Below, piece by piece: positions 42,815 through 51,570 of a stretch of 64,000 nucleotides of DNA (the first letter of the stretch is position 1; every line of letters starts with the position of its first letter). The notes beneath the pieces were generated by a model. It ran no database searches, had not been told where the DNA came from, and saw nothing but the letters and a program-made list of their open reading frames with translations. Source of the DNA: JAICKN01 sp036489565 (GTDB lineage: Bacteria > Acidobacteriota > Terriglobia > Terriglobales > Acidobacteriaceae); contig DASXFN010000097.1 in NCBI GenBank assembly GCA_036489565.1, forward strand, positions 31,527-95,526, given 5' to 3'. Made by a program: the position numbers and the translations under genes.

Positions 42815-44077
42815 TTACTCGTAGCGCAGCGACTCGATGGGATCGAGATTCGCTGCCTTCCATGCTGGATAGATGCCGAAGAAGAGTCCTTCGACTGCCG
42901 CAGCGACCAGCCCGAAAACACCCCAGAACAGAGACATCCTGGCAGGTAGTGAACTCCATATTGCGGGGATGATCCAGGTGATGGCGGCGCCTGTGAGCAC
43001 GCCGATAATTCCGCCTGCCGCCGTGAGCGCCATGGCCTCCAGCGTGAATTGAAGGAGGATGTCGCGCTTGCGCGCGCCGACGGCCTTGCGCACTCCAATC
43101 TCGCGCGTCCGCTCGGTCACTGAAACCAGCATGATGTTCATGACGCCTACGCCACCCACGATCAATCCCACACTGGAGACCGCGAACATGAAAATAAAAA
43201 CCATTCCGGTGATCTGGTTCCAGATATCGGAAAGAGAGTCCTGGGTGAAGACTGCAAAGTTGTCGGGTTTTTCGGGGGCAACTTTGCGGCGACGCCGCAG
43301 CAGTTCGCGGACTTCATCAATTGCCTGGGGCATGGCGGCGTGCGATTTAGCCTTGATGCTGATCCAGACGTCTTTCAGTTCAGGATGCAAGGTACGAAAT
43401 GTGCTTAGCGGAAAAATGATGATATTGTCGTCAGGATTTTTGCCTCCGCCAAAAACTGCCTTGCGCTGTGACATTACACCGACAATGGTAAAGAGCCGGC
43501 CTTCGACATTGATCTCTTTATTTAAAGGGCTCTCCCCGGGAAAGAGTTCTTCGGCAGTATCAGAGCCTATGACAATCACCGGGGCGCGGCGTTCGTCATC
43601 AACCTGGCTAAACCAGCGGCCAGACGCGACCTGCAGATCGTAAACGTCCTTCCACGTGGCGGCGTCGCCCTCGAGGATTGTGTTCTTCGCTTTGCGGCCC
43701 TTATATTTCGCGGCGAAAGTTCCCACCCCCAACTGCGGCAAGAAGTAGCGAATGCCGGCGGATACAGCCTGCACGTGAGGCAGGTCTTTCATGGCCTCGG
43801 CATCTTCGTAGGTGAGTTCTTTGCGGGTACGCATCTCCTGCGTGGGCCGGGAGAAGGTAAATGGTTCGATATGATACGCAAAAATAATATTGGATCCCAG
43901 GCTGCTGATGACTTGCGAGACATTGTCATTCAGGCCGCTCACAATGGAGGAAATCGCGATGACCACGGCGACGCCGATGACAATGCCCAGCACTGTCAGC
44001 GATGAGCGCAGCTTGTTGCCGCGGATGGTATTCATCGCCATGCTGAGAATTTCGCCGTAATCGCGTTTGCGCATCAT
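42815..44077 (-). CDS. MacB/FtsX-family ABC permease (second of pair)
   Basis: A 420-residue inner-membrane protein without an ATPase domain. Layout: N-terminal helix (NKLRSSLTVLGIVIGVAVVIAISSI), a large periplasmic MacB_PCD domain (residues ~50-270), then three helices with the FtsX core: VGGVGVMNIMLVSVTERTREIGVRKAVGARKRDILLQF near residue 310, and the C-terminal PAWKAANLDPIESLRYE, a canonical MacB end. It lies 37 bp after the other permease on the same strand. Such permeases couple ATP hydrolysis to periplasmic movement; the ATPase must be encoded elsewhere. Confidence 0.9.
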   Translation of the reverse strand: MMRKRDYGEILSMAMNTIRGNKLRSSLTVLGIVIGVAVVIAISSIVSGLNDNVSQVISSLGSNIIFAYHIEPFTFSRPTQEMRTRKELTYEDAEAMKDLPHVQAVSAGIRYFLPQLGVGTFAAKYKGRKAKNTILEGDAATWKDVYDLQVASGRWFSQVDDERRAPVIVIGSDTAEELFPGESPLNKEINVEGRLFTIVGVMSQRKAVFGGGKNPDDNIIIFPLSTFRTLHPELKDVWISIKAKSHAAMPQAIDEVRELLRRRRKVAPEKPDNFAVFTQDSLSDIWNQITGMVFIFMFAVSSVGLIVGGVGVMNIMLVSVTERTREIGVRKAVGARKRDILLQFTLEAMALTAAGGIIGVLTGAAITWIIPAIWSSLPARMSLFWGVFGLVAAAVEGLFFGIYPAWKAANLDPIESLRYE

Positions 44078-44114
44078 GAAAGTTCAGGTTTTGCGTAAGG
44101 CAACATTCGTTCCA

Positions 44115-45347
44115 TCACATTTCAAATCTTAATGCGGCGATGGGATCCAGGCGCGCCGCCTTCCGCGCGGGATAAACTCCAAAAAATACACCGACGCTGG
44201 CGGAGACGATTAATCCAGAAAAAACCGCCCACAACTTGATCGCTGACGGCATACCAATGGCTAGAGTGATCCCTTTGGCCAGGGACACTCCGACCAGAAC
44301 GCCGAGCGTTCCGCCCACCAGCGCCATGGTTGCGGACTCGATGAGGAATTGCAGCAGCACATCTTCCCTGCGCGCTCCCAGCGCTTTGCGGATGCCAATC
44401 TCCCGCGTGCGCTCGGTCACCGACACCAGCATGATGTTCATAATGACAATGCCGCCGACAACAAGCGATACGGCGGCGATGCCGATCATGGCGATAAAAA
44501 ATGTCTGACTGAAATTTGACCAGATGCTCAGGAGGCTGGCGTTGGTTTCAATATCAAAGCTGTCTTCCGCGCCGGGGCGGTCATGGCGGCGGGAACGCAA
44601 TGCGACGCGAGCTTCGTCCATGGCGGTATCCAATACAGGGCCGGCATTGGCGGATTTTCCGGAGATGGTAATGCTGCTTGTGTGCGCGCCATACTGCTTC
44701 AGGTAAGCGGTGATGGGGACCATCACATAGTTATCGAGACTCTGCCCCAGCGTTTTACCTTTCTTTTTCCCCACTCCGATGATCTGGTACGTCCATCCAT
44801 CCACGCGAATCTCGCGGCCCAGGGGGTCTTCGCCGGGCATGAGGTTGTCCACAATGTCGGTTCCCACAACGGCCACCGGGGAGCGGTTGTTCAAATCGGT
44901 CGTGTTCAGCATGCGGCCAGAGGTCAATTCGGTATCGTAGATGGGCGCCATGGAAGGCGTAATACCCTGCACGGTGGTGTCATCAATCGACTGCGCCTCA
45001 TATTTCACCTTTCCCGCCGCTGTCCGCAAGGCTGCGCCCACGTACTCACAGTGCACACAGGTATCCAATACGGCCTGGTAGTCCTCCATGGTAAGGTCCT
45101 TGCGCTTTTGACCCTCCAGAAAGTGGTCCACGTTGGTGACGGCGGGGGAAACCTTGAACACCAGGAATACATTGGCTCCCAGGTTGAAAATCTTTTCGGA
45201 GACGTATCCGTTAATGCCGTTCACGAATGTGACCACGGCGATGACGGCGGCGACGCCGATCATCATTCCCAGCAGGGTAAGAACCGAGCGCAGCTTGTTG
45301 GCCCACAGGGACTGCAACGCAATGCGGATCGCCTCAATGATTTTCAT
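44115..45347 (-). CDS. MacB/FtsX-family ABC permease (first of pair)
   Basis: A 410-residue homologue of the downstream permease with the same plan: NKLRSVLTLLGMMIGVAAVIAVVTFV, a periplasmic domain, the FtsX core VVGGIVIMNIMLVSVTERTREIGIRKALGARREDVLLQF, and the end PARKAARLDPIAALRFEM. The ATG at 45347 starts at the family-typical MKIIEAIRIALQSLWANK; a longer frame adds 17 non-family residues. The two permeases may form a heterodimer. As with its partner, no ATP-binding gene adjoins it. Confidence 0.9.
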   Translation of the reverse strand: MKIIEAIRIALQSLWANKLRSVLTLLGMMIGVAAVIAVVTFVNGINGYVSEKIFNLGANVFLVFKVSPAVTNVDHFLEGQKRKDLTMEDYQAVLDTCVHCEYVGAALRTAAGKVKYEAQSIDDTTVQGITPSMAPIYDTELTSGRMLNTTDLNNRSPVAVVGTDIVDNLMPGEDPLGREIRVDGWTYQIIGVGKKKGKTLGQSLDNYVMVPITAYLKQYGAHTSSITISGKSANAGPVLDTAMDEARVALRSRRHDRPGAEDSFDIETNASLLSIWSNFSQTFFIAMIGIAAVSLVVGGIVIMNIMLVSVTERTREIGIRKALGARREDVLLQFLIESATMALVGGTLGVLVGVSLAKGITLAIGMPSAIKLWAVFSGLIVSASVGVFFGVYPARKAARLDPIAALRFEM

Positions 45348-45541
45348 GGACGGTAAGGTGTAAGTTTCGCCTTGATTGTTCGCAGTCTTTGTCCGCAACC
45401 ATAGCAGCGAAAATCGTACAGGTAGGATAGCAGTTTTCTACCCGTCGGATGGAGCGGCATAATACATGTCCGCAAACTTTTCCTTGCTTTCAATGCTTCC
45501 ACGGAATAAGATTCGCCCCGATAAATTTAAAGGAGAGACGA

Positions 45542-46311
45542 ATGAGCACAGCGGAAATTCCAGGGATGGCACCAGAATCCGCGCCGTTGTCGCAAGGCGC
45601 GCGCGTTGTGGATACGTTTATTGCGCCCAGCAAGACTTTCAATGATTACGGCGCAGTGCCAGTTGGTGGCTGCCCTGGCTGCTGGTCGCCATTATCTCGC
45701 TTATCTTCATCAATAGTGTGGGCAGGTATGTTGGTTTCGATCAGATAGCCAAGAGCGCTCTCGCTCAATCGCCAAAGCAGAGCGACCAATTCGACAAGTT
45801 GCCTCCCGACCAGCAAGTCCGGAATATGCAAGTTCGGACGGCCGCCACGCGTTATATCGCCTACGCGTTTCCTGCAATCGTCGTGATTGCCTGGCTTTTG
45901 ATCGCAGGGGTTCTGATGGGGATATTTAACCTGGGGATGGGAACTTCTGTTCCTTACAAAGTGTCGCTTGCCATTGTGGCATACAGCGGCCTACCCGGAA
46001 TTATAGGCAGCATCCTGGCTACTCTTTCGGTAATCGCAGGCGGAATGTCGGGCTCGCTGGACCGGGAAGCCTTCAATATACAGAATCCGGTGGCCACCAA
46101 TCTTGCCTACTTCCTGGACCCGATGGGCAATAAATTTGTTTACGGGATGGCGTCAGCGCTCAATATTTTTGTGATTTGGGGAATCGTGCTCATGGGCATC
46201 GGATTCTCCTGCAACAGCAAGGTGAAGCGCGGGACCGCCATTTGGACCGTGGTCATTGTTTATTTGATATACAAATTGATAGGCTCTGGTCTTGCCGCGG
46301 CGTTATCGTAA
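45542..46311 (+). pseudogene. Yip1-family membrane protein, frameshifted
   Basis: The start is clear: AAAGGAGAGACG precedes ATG at 45542, and the product runs to PSKTFND at about 45645. There the frame breaks. The other frame continues as SWWLPWLLVAIISLIF (from 45661) and reaches the stop at 46311 with four more membrane helices. Restoring one base after GAT at 45644-45646 would join them as FND-LRRSA-SWW, the usual Yip1 pattern. So a single-base deletion, or a sequencing error, splits an otherwise intact ~256-residue Yip1-domain protein. In-frame GTG/ATG codons after the break might allow a shortened product. The function of bacterial Yip1 proteins is unknown. Confidence 0.75.
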
Positions 46312-46412
46312 GCTGCGCTGACGTGATGCGGCGGAAATGAGATTGCCTTTCGCCAGAAATCCCCAGCGCTCCAGGATTCCGTTTGGCGGTGAGCCATTCC
46401 ATTGACCCAGCG

Positions 46413-47669
46413 ATGACCAGCAATCATTCTTCTGAAACATCACAGACCGGTTGCTGCATTGTGGGCGGCGGCCCGGCGGGCATGGTGCTGGGATTTCTTC
46501 TGGCACGCGCTGGAATCGAAGTGCTGGTCCTCGAAAAGCATGCGGACTTCCTGCGTGATTTTCGCGGAGACACCATACATCCCTCGACGCTCGAACTGAT
46601 GTGCGAGCTTGGCCTGCTTGATGACTTCCTGCAACGGCCCCATCAGGAACTCCGCGAGATCGGCGCGCTCATTGATGACTTCGCGGTGACCATCGCCGAT
46701 TTTTCTCATCTGCCGACGCATTGCAAGTTCATCGCGCTCATGCCGCAGTGGGACTTCCTGAACTTCATTGCCGAAAAGGCGAAAGCTTATCCGCAATTCC
46801 ATCTGCGGATGGAGGCCGAGGTTGTTGGCTTAATCATTGAGAACGGCCGTGTGGCCGGGGTACGCGCAAACACTTCGCAGGGTCCGCTCGAAGTGCGTGC
46901 GGATTTGGTAATCGGGGCGGACGGGAGGCATTCTGTTGTCCGCAAGGAAGCTGGGCTGGACGTGGAGGACCTCGGCGCTCCCATTGACGTGCTGTGGATG
47001 CGGCTGCCGCGCGAGGCCAGTGATCCCGCGAAACTCACCCTCGGCCGTTTTCGCGCGGGCAAGCTTCTCATAACGCTTGACCGTGGTGATTATTGGCAGT
47101 GTGCCTACGTGATTCCGAAGGGCGGATTTGATGCGATCCAGAAAAAAGGCCTGCCGGAATTTCGCGAGCAGCTTGTCTCGGTTGCGCCGTTTTTTAAAGG
47201 CCGCACGGACGAATTAAAGGATTGGAAAGATATAAGCCTGCTTTCGGTTGCGGTTGACCGGCTGCGAGAGTGGTCGAGAGCGGGGCTGCTTTGCATTGGA
47301 GATTCCGCTCATGCCATGTCTCCGATTGGCGGCGTGGGCATCAATCTTGCCATTCAGGACGCCGTGGCTGCCGCGAATATTTTGTGGCAACCGTTATTGC
47401 GGCGCACGGGAATTGATGCCAAGCTGCGGGACGTGCAGAAACGCCGCACATTTCCCACACGAATGACGCAGGGATTCCAGGTATTCGCGCATAAGCGTGT
47501 CGTTGGTCCGGCATTAAGCAACCGAAGGCCTCTGCGAACGCTTCCATGGCAATTGCGGCTTGTTCAGCGATTTCCGATATTGCGGCGGATTCCCGCACGC
47601 GTGCTGGGATTGGGTTTTCGGCCTGAGCATGTGCGCACGCCGGACGCGAATCGCGGCGGGATAGTTTAA
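46413..47669 (+). CDS. FAD-dependent monooxygenase (PHBH fold)
   Basis: A 418-residue flavoprotein of the aromatic/UbiH-type hydroxylase class. The dinucleotide loop CCIVGGGPAGMVLGFLLARAG starts near residue 14, with the end acid in VLVLEKH. The DG motif is ADLVIGADGRHSVVRKEAG near residue 170, and the GD motif is GLLCIGDSAHAMSPIGGVGINLAIQD near residue 290. It uses NAD(P)H and O2; the substrate is not readable. The ATG at 46413 is chosen; the frame is open further upstream but without an ATG. The next gene follows by 10 bp with AAGGA. Confidence 0.85.
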   Translation: MTSNHSSETSQTGCCIVGGGPAGMVLGFLLARAGIEVLVLEKHADFLRDFRGDTIHPSTLELMCELGLLDDFLQRPHQELREIGALIDDFAVTIADFSHLPTHCKFIALMPQWDFLNFIAEKAKAYPQFHLRMEAEVVGLIIENGRVAGVRANTSQGPLEVRADLVIGADGRHSVVRKEAGLDVEDLGAPIDVLWMRLPREASDPAKLTLGRFRAGKLLITLDRGDYWQCAYVIPKGGFDAIQKKGLPEFREQLVSVAPFFKGRTDELKDWKDISLLSVAVDRLREWSRAGLLCIGDSAHAMSPIGGVGINLAIQDAVAAANILWQPLLRRTGIDAKLRDVQKRRTFPTRMTQGFQVFAHKRVVGPALSNRRPLRTLPWQLRLVQRFPILRRIPARVLGLGFRPEHVRTPDANRGGIV

Positions 47670-47679
47670 TAAGGACGCA

Positions 47680-48045
47680 ATGAGAGAGCATCCGGTTGAA
47701 AAAGGCTTGGTAACGGGAATCGTGTGGGGCGCGGCATTCTTTGGAATTCTGGTCGCTGTGGTGTTCGCCTATCCATACGTAAAGGCGCGAATCCCTTCTA
47801 CGCGCCAGGTCTCAATATTCATGAACGGGGATTGGAGGGTAGGAGAAACCCGAAAATGCTCCAGTCAGGACACTGTGTCGTTGGATTGTTCAGCCGGAGG
47901 CGTGCAAGGCGACGCGCAGGAGAACTCACAGACGTATCGTGTGCGATTCAATAAGCGCCTAGCTCCGGAGTCTTATGGCACGACCTATTGGGACTGCATT
48001 CGTAAAGAATCTGGGATTGTTTGTGAGTTGGGGAATAGACGGTGA
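47680..48045 (+). CDS. Hypothetical single-pass membrane protein
   Basis: A 121-residue protein with one N-terminal helix (LVTGIVWGAAFFGILVAVVFAYPYV) and an outer domain with four Cys (RKCSSQ, LDCSAGG, WDCIRK, IVCELG), which could form two disulphides if periplasmic. AAGGACGCA directly precedes the ATG. It follows the monooxygenase gene by 10 bp and is probably co-transcribed. No family recognised. It is the last gene left of the tRNA-end fragment. Confidence 0.6.
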   Translation: MREHPVEKGLVTGIVWGAAFFGILVAVVFAYPYVKARIPSTRQVSIFMNGDWRVGETRKCSSQDTVSLDCSAGGVQGDAQENSQTYRVRFNKRLAPESYGTTYWDCIRKESGIVCELGNRR

Positions 48046-48111
48046 TTGGATGGGGATGTTCGCGAAGATGAAGAGTGTACCGAAGGAAGGGATTTTCACG
48101 TTAATAAGGAT

Positions 48112-48134
48112 TGGTCGGGGCGATAGGATTTGAA
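48112..48134 (-). other. tRNA-Pro-type 3' end fragment (candidate att site)
   Basis: On the minus strand the 23 bases read TTCAAATCC, then TAT, then CGCCCCGACCA. This matches the T-loop, 3' T-stem, acceptor strand and CCA of common bacterial tRNA-Pro genes (…TTCAAATCCTGTCGCCCCGACCA) with one difference. The rest of the tRNA is absent: the bases before the T-loop cannot form a T-stem. Tyrosine integrases often duplicate exactly this piece. In that model the inserted DNA lies on the 5' side of the fragment, that is at higher coordinates, which is where the catabolic cluster begins. Confidence 0.68.
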
Positions 48135-48158
48135 TTTTCGCCCCCAATGAAAATTCAA
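48130..48158. terminator. AT-rich hairpin at the tRNA-fragment edge
   Basis: TTGAATTTTC and GAAAATTCAA, perfect 10-bp arms with a 9-base loop, between the convergent hypothetical and LysR genes. It partly overlaps the tRNA-like fragment. It could stop transcription from both sides. The remaining 170 bp to the LysR stop show nothing recognisable. Confidence 0.5.
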
Positions 48159-48324
48159 CAACATTGCAGGGCCAGCGATGACACGTAAAGCCATGAAGTG
48201 GTAGTAGCGTTAACAGAGCGCGGGTAGGACCTACTTTCACAAGTGGATTGCCGCTGCGCTCAATATTTGTTATGTCAGTATGCCCTGCTCAAGACTAACG
48301 GAGAAAAGGAATGGAGTTTACGCT

Positions 48325-49242
48325 TTAATTCCAACGAGTTTTGACATTCCTCGACTCCAGCAGCAAATCAGAGAATGCCTGGGCGGCCGGAGAAAGGGAA
48401 CAACCCACCTTGCGGATCAACTTAATCCGCCGTTCAAGATGCGGAGCATGTATGAAACGTGAGCTAAGCTCAGTGAAGGAATGGAGATTGCTGGCGCTAA
48501 TTGCCAGCGACGCAAGTAGCGCAATGCCAAGCCCTGCACGAACTAGACCCACTGCCGCCGAACTACATCCGACTTCACAAGCCGGTATTACCAGGTGACC
48601 CGCCGCCGCAAATGCGGTGTCCAGAATCATCCGAGAATCACTGCGGTTTCGATCTAAAAGTATGAGCGGATATTTAGCGACTTCTTCGAGCGTTACCTTC
48701 CGCAAATCACTGATCGGGTGAGAGTTCGGAAAGACGACTTGCATATCATCCTGCCACAAATCAGTGACATCGAGGTCTGGCAAATCTCGGCTTGCATTGG
48801 CGATCCCAAACTCCACATCCCCATTCCTGATTTTAGTGATGACGCCTTGGCTATTTTCGTCCCGAAGATGCAATTGTATGTAGGGATATTGCTTGCGGAA
48901 ACGCATTACCGCCGCGGGAAGCAACGTAGCGACGACCGATGGAACACTCGCGAACCTGACAATCCCTTGCCGTTGAGCAGCAGCATCCCGTGCGCCGGCA
49001 ACAACGCCCTCGAACTCTATCAAAAGACGTTCAAAAATCGGCATTAAGTCACGACCCGCATGAGTAAGGGAAACATGGCGTGTGTCCCTGTTGAATACAC
49101 GAAGGTTAAGCGAGGACTCCAATTGCTGAACCTGCGCCGTTAGGGCCGGTTGCGAAAGATGCAGAAATTGCGCGGCTTGAGTGAAGCTGTTAAATCGAGC
49201 AACCGTTAAAAACGATCTAACTTGTACAAGGGTAATGTCCAT
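48325..49242 (-). CDS. LysR-family transcriptional regulator
   Basis: A 305-residue regulator. The N-terminal winged helix is typical: SFLTVARFNSFTQAAQFLHLSQPALTAQVQQLESSL (residues ~8-45), ending LRVFNRDTRHVSLTHAG. The C-terminal two-lobe inducer domain follows (RFASVPSVVATLLPAAVMRFRKQYP... QVVFPNSHP... near residues 90-290). It is the outermost gene of the right-hand catabolic cluster and reads in the same direction as the MFS and aldolase genes. In gallate clusters a LysR protein (GalR) activates the pathway; an aromatic inducer is a reasonable guess here. Confidence 0.9.
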   Translation of the reverse strand: MDITLVQVRSFLTVARFNSFTQAAQFLHLSQPALTAQVQQLESSLNLRVFNRDTRHVSLTHAGRDLMPIFERLLIEFEGVVAGARDAAAQRQGIVRFASVPSVVATLLPAAVMRFRKQYPYIQLHLRDENSQGVITKIRNGDVEFGIANASRDLPDLDVTDLWQDDMQVVFPNSHPISDLRKVTLEEVAKYPLILLDRNRSDSRMILDTAFAAAGHLVIPACEVGCSSAAVGLVRAGLGIALLASLAISASNLHSFTELSSRFIHAPHLERRIKLIRKVGCSLSPAAQAFSDLLLESRNVKTRWN

Positions 49243-49365
49243 GATCTATGCGAACAACATAGTAATTTCAAAATGCGATTTTCACAAGCATTGATCGCTG
49301 GTACTCATTTCCGGTGCCCACCGCATTCCTCAGGCTGTAAGACATCCAAAAGCCTGAGAGCCTAC

Positions 49366-50673
49366 CTATTGGGCTGGTATCTTCGCATGTTTCGAAACCA
49401 ACGCGAGCACCAGAAGCGCTCCCAATATTAATAAAGCGCTCATTACATACATGCCGTCGTTGAAGGACCCAGTCGCGCTCTTAACAAAGCCCAGGAAAAT
49501 AGGGCCGACCACGCCCGCCGTATTGCCGATCGTACTGATCAGAGCAATTCCGCCTGCAGCGGCTGTCCCGGAGAGGTACAATCCGGGCACGGACCAGAAG
49601 ACCGGGATACATCCGTGCACGCCGGCTGTTGCGAGCGTAAGCGCGGCGATTCCTAACAGAGGGTTGTGGGGGAAGATCGGAATGAGCAACATGCCCGCCG
49701 CCCCTGCGAATGCCGGGATTGCGAAATGCCAGCCTAATTCTTTTTTGGAATCGGAGTGTCGCCCAATCCAAATTTTTGCAATTACCGCAGCTATGGCGGG
49801 TATCGTTGAATATAACCCGATCTTCATGATGCTCGAAACACCGAAGCTTTTAATCATGGCCGGTTGCCAAAAAGCCAAGACGTAAGTGCCGATGACCGCC
49901 AGGAAGAAGATCAACCCCAGTAAATAGACCCTCCAATCCTGTAGCGCATGGCTTAGCGTGCGGCGCCCAGAAAGAGAAGTCGCATCCCTTTCTAGTGCGT
50001 TCAGGATCAAGCTCTTTTCGGCCTCCGACAACCATTTTGCGTCGTTCGGCTCGTCATCCAAATAATAGAAGATAACAATTCCCATGACCGCGCTGGGGAG
50101 CCCTTCCAGCAAGAACATCCATTGCCAACCATGCAAACCCAGGTACCCATTCATATATGTCATTAGCGCGCCAGACAATATACCCGAGACAATCCCGGCG
50201 ACCACCGTGGCCGACTGAAATATGCCCGTCGCATTGGCTCGACGATCAGAGGGGTACCACTTCGTAAAATAGTAAATAACGCCTGGGAAGAATCCAGATT
50301 CGACTACGCCAAGCAAGAAGCGGACAGTATAGAACTGTGTCGCTGTGTGGATAAACATGGTTGCTGCCGCGATCAGACCCCACAAAAGCAAACAACCGAA
50401 GATCAGTCTTCTCGCGCCAATCTTCGCCATCAGCAGATTGCTGGGAACCGCGAATAGCGAATAGCTAACAAAAAAAATGCCTGCGCCAAAACCATACTGC
50501 ACATTCGTGATTCCTAAGTCGTGACCCATTTGCAGCTGCGCGAATCCGATGTTTATTCGATCCATGTAGTTCAGGACGAAACAAATAAACAATAATGGAA
50601 CGCACCGCGATGTCACCTTACGATAAGTGGAATCCTCGATAGTGGATGGGCTTAGGTGTTGGATGGCCGGCAT
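49366..50673 (-). CDS. MFS transporter, ACS (anion:cation symporter) family
   Basis: A 435-residue, 12-helix importer. The family signature is clear in CFVLNYMDRINIGFAQLQMGHDLGITNVQYGFGAGIFFVSYSLFAVPSNLLMAKIGARR (residues ~32-90, noted by segments), followed by the TRAxGVVESGFFPG-like LLGVVESGFFPGVIYYFTKWYP. ACS members take up organic anions such as phthalate, tartrate or glucarate with protons. It sits between the LysR regulator and the aldolase gene, so uptake of the aromatic or dicarboxylic substrate (GalT-like role) is inferred. The ATG at 50673 has no strong ribosome site. Confidence 0.9.
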   Translation of the reverse strand: MPAIQHLSPSTIEDSTYRKVTSRCVPLLFICFVLNYMDRINIGFAQLQMGHDLGITNVQYGFGAGIFFVSYSLFAVPSNLLMAKIGARRLIFGCLLLWGLIAAATMFIHTATQFYTVRFLLGVVESGFFPGVIYYFTKWYPSDRRANATGIFQSATVVAGIVSGILSGALMTYMNGYLGLHGWQWMFLLEGLPSAVMGIVIFYYLDDEPNDAKWLSEAEKSLILNALERDATSLSGRRTLSHALQDWRVYLLGLIFFLAVIGTYVLAFWQPAMIKSFGVSSIMKIGLYSTIPAIAAVIAKIWIGRHSDSKKELGWHFAIPAFAGAAGMLLIPIFPHNPLLGIAALTLATAGVHGCIPVFWSVPGLYLSGTAAAGGIALISTIGNTAGVVGPIFLGFVKSATGSFNDGMYVMSALLILGALLVLALVSKHAKIPAQ

Positions 50674-50822
50674 TGCTTGTCGCTGCCCACGGATAGATGC
50701 GCAGCCCTTTCAACCCATCTGATTTCAGGTCTTCTTAAATCTCCGCACGGACAAAACGCTCGTGCTTATTCCCGATCGCAGTGTGAGAGACCTCTCAGCG
50801 GAGCGTACTTGACCGACACTGG

Positions 50823-51500
50823 CTAAATGTACTGTAGTCCCATTTCTTCTAGTTTCTTTCGCAGGTTATAAATGTCCAAGCCTAACTTTCCCGCCGCGAG
50901 TTGTGCGCGTGTCTTGTCCTCTTTCAGGATTCTCGCTTCAGAGGCTTGGGCCACTGTGCTCGCGTTCTCGCGAGGAACAACAACAACCCCGTCGTCATCC
51001 GCGACAATTACGTCACCCGGATGAATAGCGGCTCCGGCACACACTATCGGCACGTTTACAGACCCCAGCGTCGCCTTCACTGTTCCCTGGGCGCTTATGA
51101 CGTGACTCCAAACCGGAAACTTCATCTGCGTTATCGGCCGAACATCGCGGCATCCGGCATCAATAATCAAGCCACGAACACCGCGTGCGATTAGCGAGGT
51201 GGCCAATAGCTCGCCAAAATATCCATTCGTGGATGGAGAAGTTGGAGCTACGACCAGGATGTCCCCTTTGTTGCATACTTCCACGGCAACGTGAATCATC
51301 AGGTTGTCACCAGGAGGTAGCGTGACTGTAATGGCTGATCCCGCAATAACGCTGCCTGAATAAACAGGGCGCATGTATGTTGCGAGCAATCCCGTCCGAC
51401 CTTGGGCCTCATGGATTGTAGAAACGCCATGTCCGCGTAGCGATTCTATGGTCGCTTCGGAAGCGCGTGCGATTTTTTGAAATACAACCGGCTTGTTCAT
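50823..51500 (-). CDS. ligK: 4-carboxy-4-hydroxy-2-oxoadipate aldolase / oxaloacetate decarboxylase (LigK/GalC type)
   Basis: A 225-residue RraA-fold class II aldolase. It cleaves 4-carboxy-4-hydroxy-2-oxoadipate to pyruvate and oxaloacetate, the last step of protocatechuate 4,5-cleavage and gallate breakdown. GELLATSLIARGVRGLIIDAG then CRD (Gly96, Arg118, Asp119) gives the Gly-x20-Arg-Asp substrate/metal motif. SAQGTVKATLGSVNVPIVCAG and HPGDVIVADDDGVVVVPRE complete the core, and the C-terminal KLGLDIYNLRKKLEEMGLQY matches the aldolase rather than RraA itself, which is shorter. It is next to an importer and, 7 kb away, the GalB-type hydratase that makes its substrate. Confidence 0.85.
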   Translation of the reverse strand: MNKPVVFQKIARASEATIESLRGHGVSTIHEAQGRTGLLATYMRPVYSGSVIAGSAITVTLPPGDNLMIHVAVEVCNKGDILVVAPTSPSTNGYFGELLATSLIARGVRGLIIDAGCRDVRPITQMKFPVWSHVISAQGTVKATLGSVNVPIVCAGAAIHPGDVIVADDDGVVVVPRENASTVAQASEARILKEDKTRAQLAAGKLGLDIYNLRKKLEEMGLQYI

Positions 51501-51570
51501 GCGGTGTCCACCACCTGCGCCGTTAGCTCAAGAGTTTGATCTGACGCCATACGCATTGTCCTTTTTCTTG

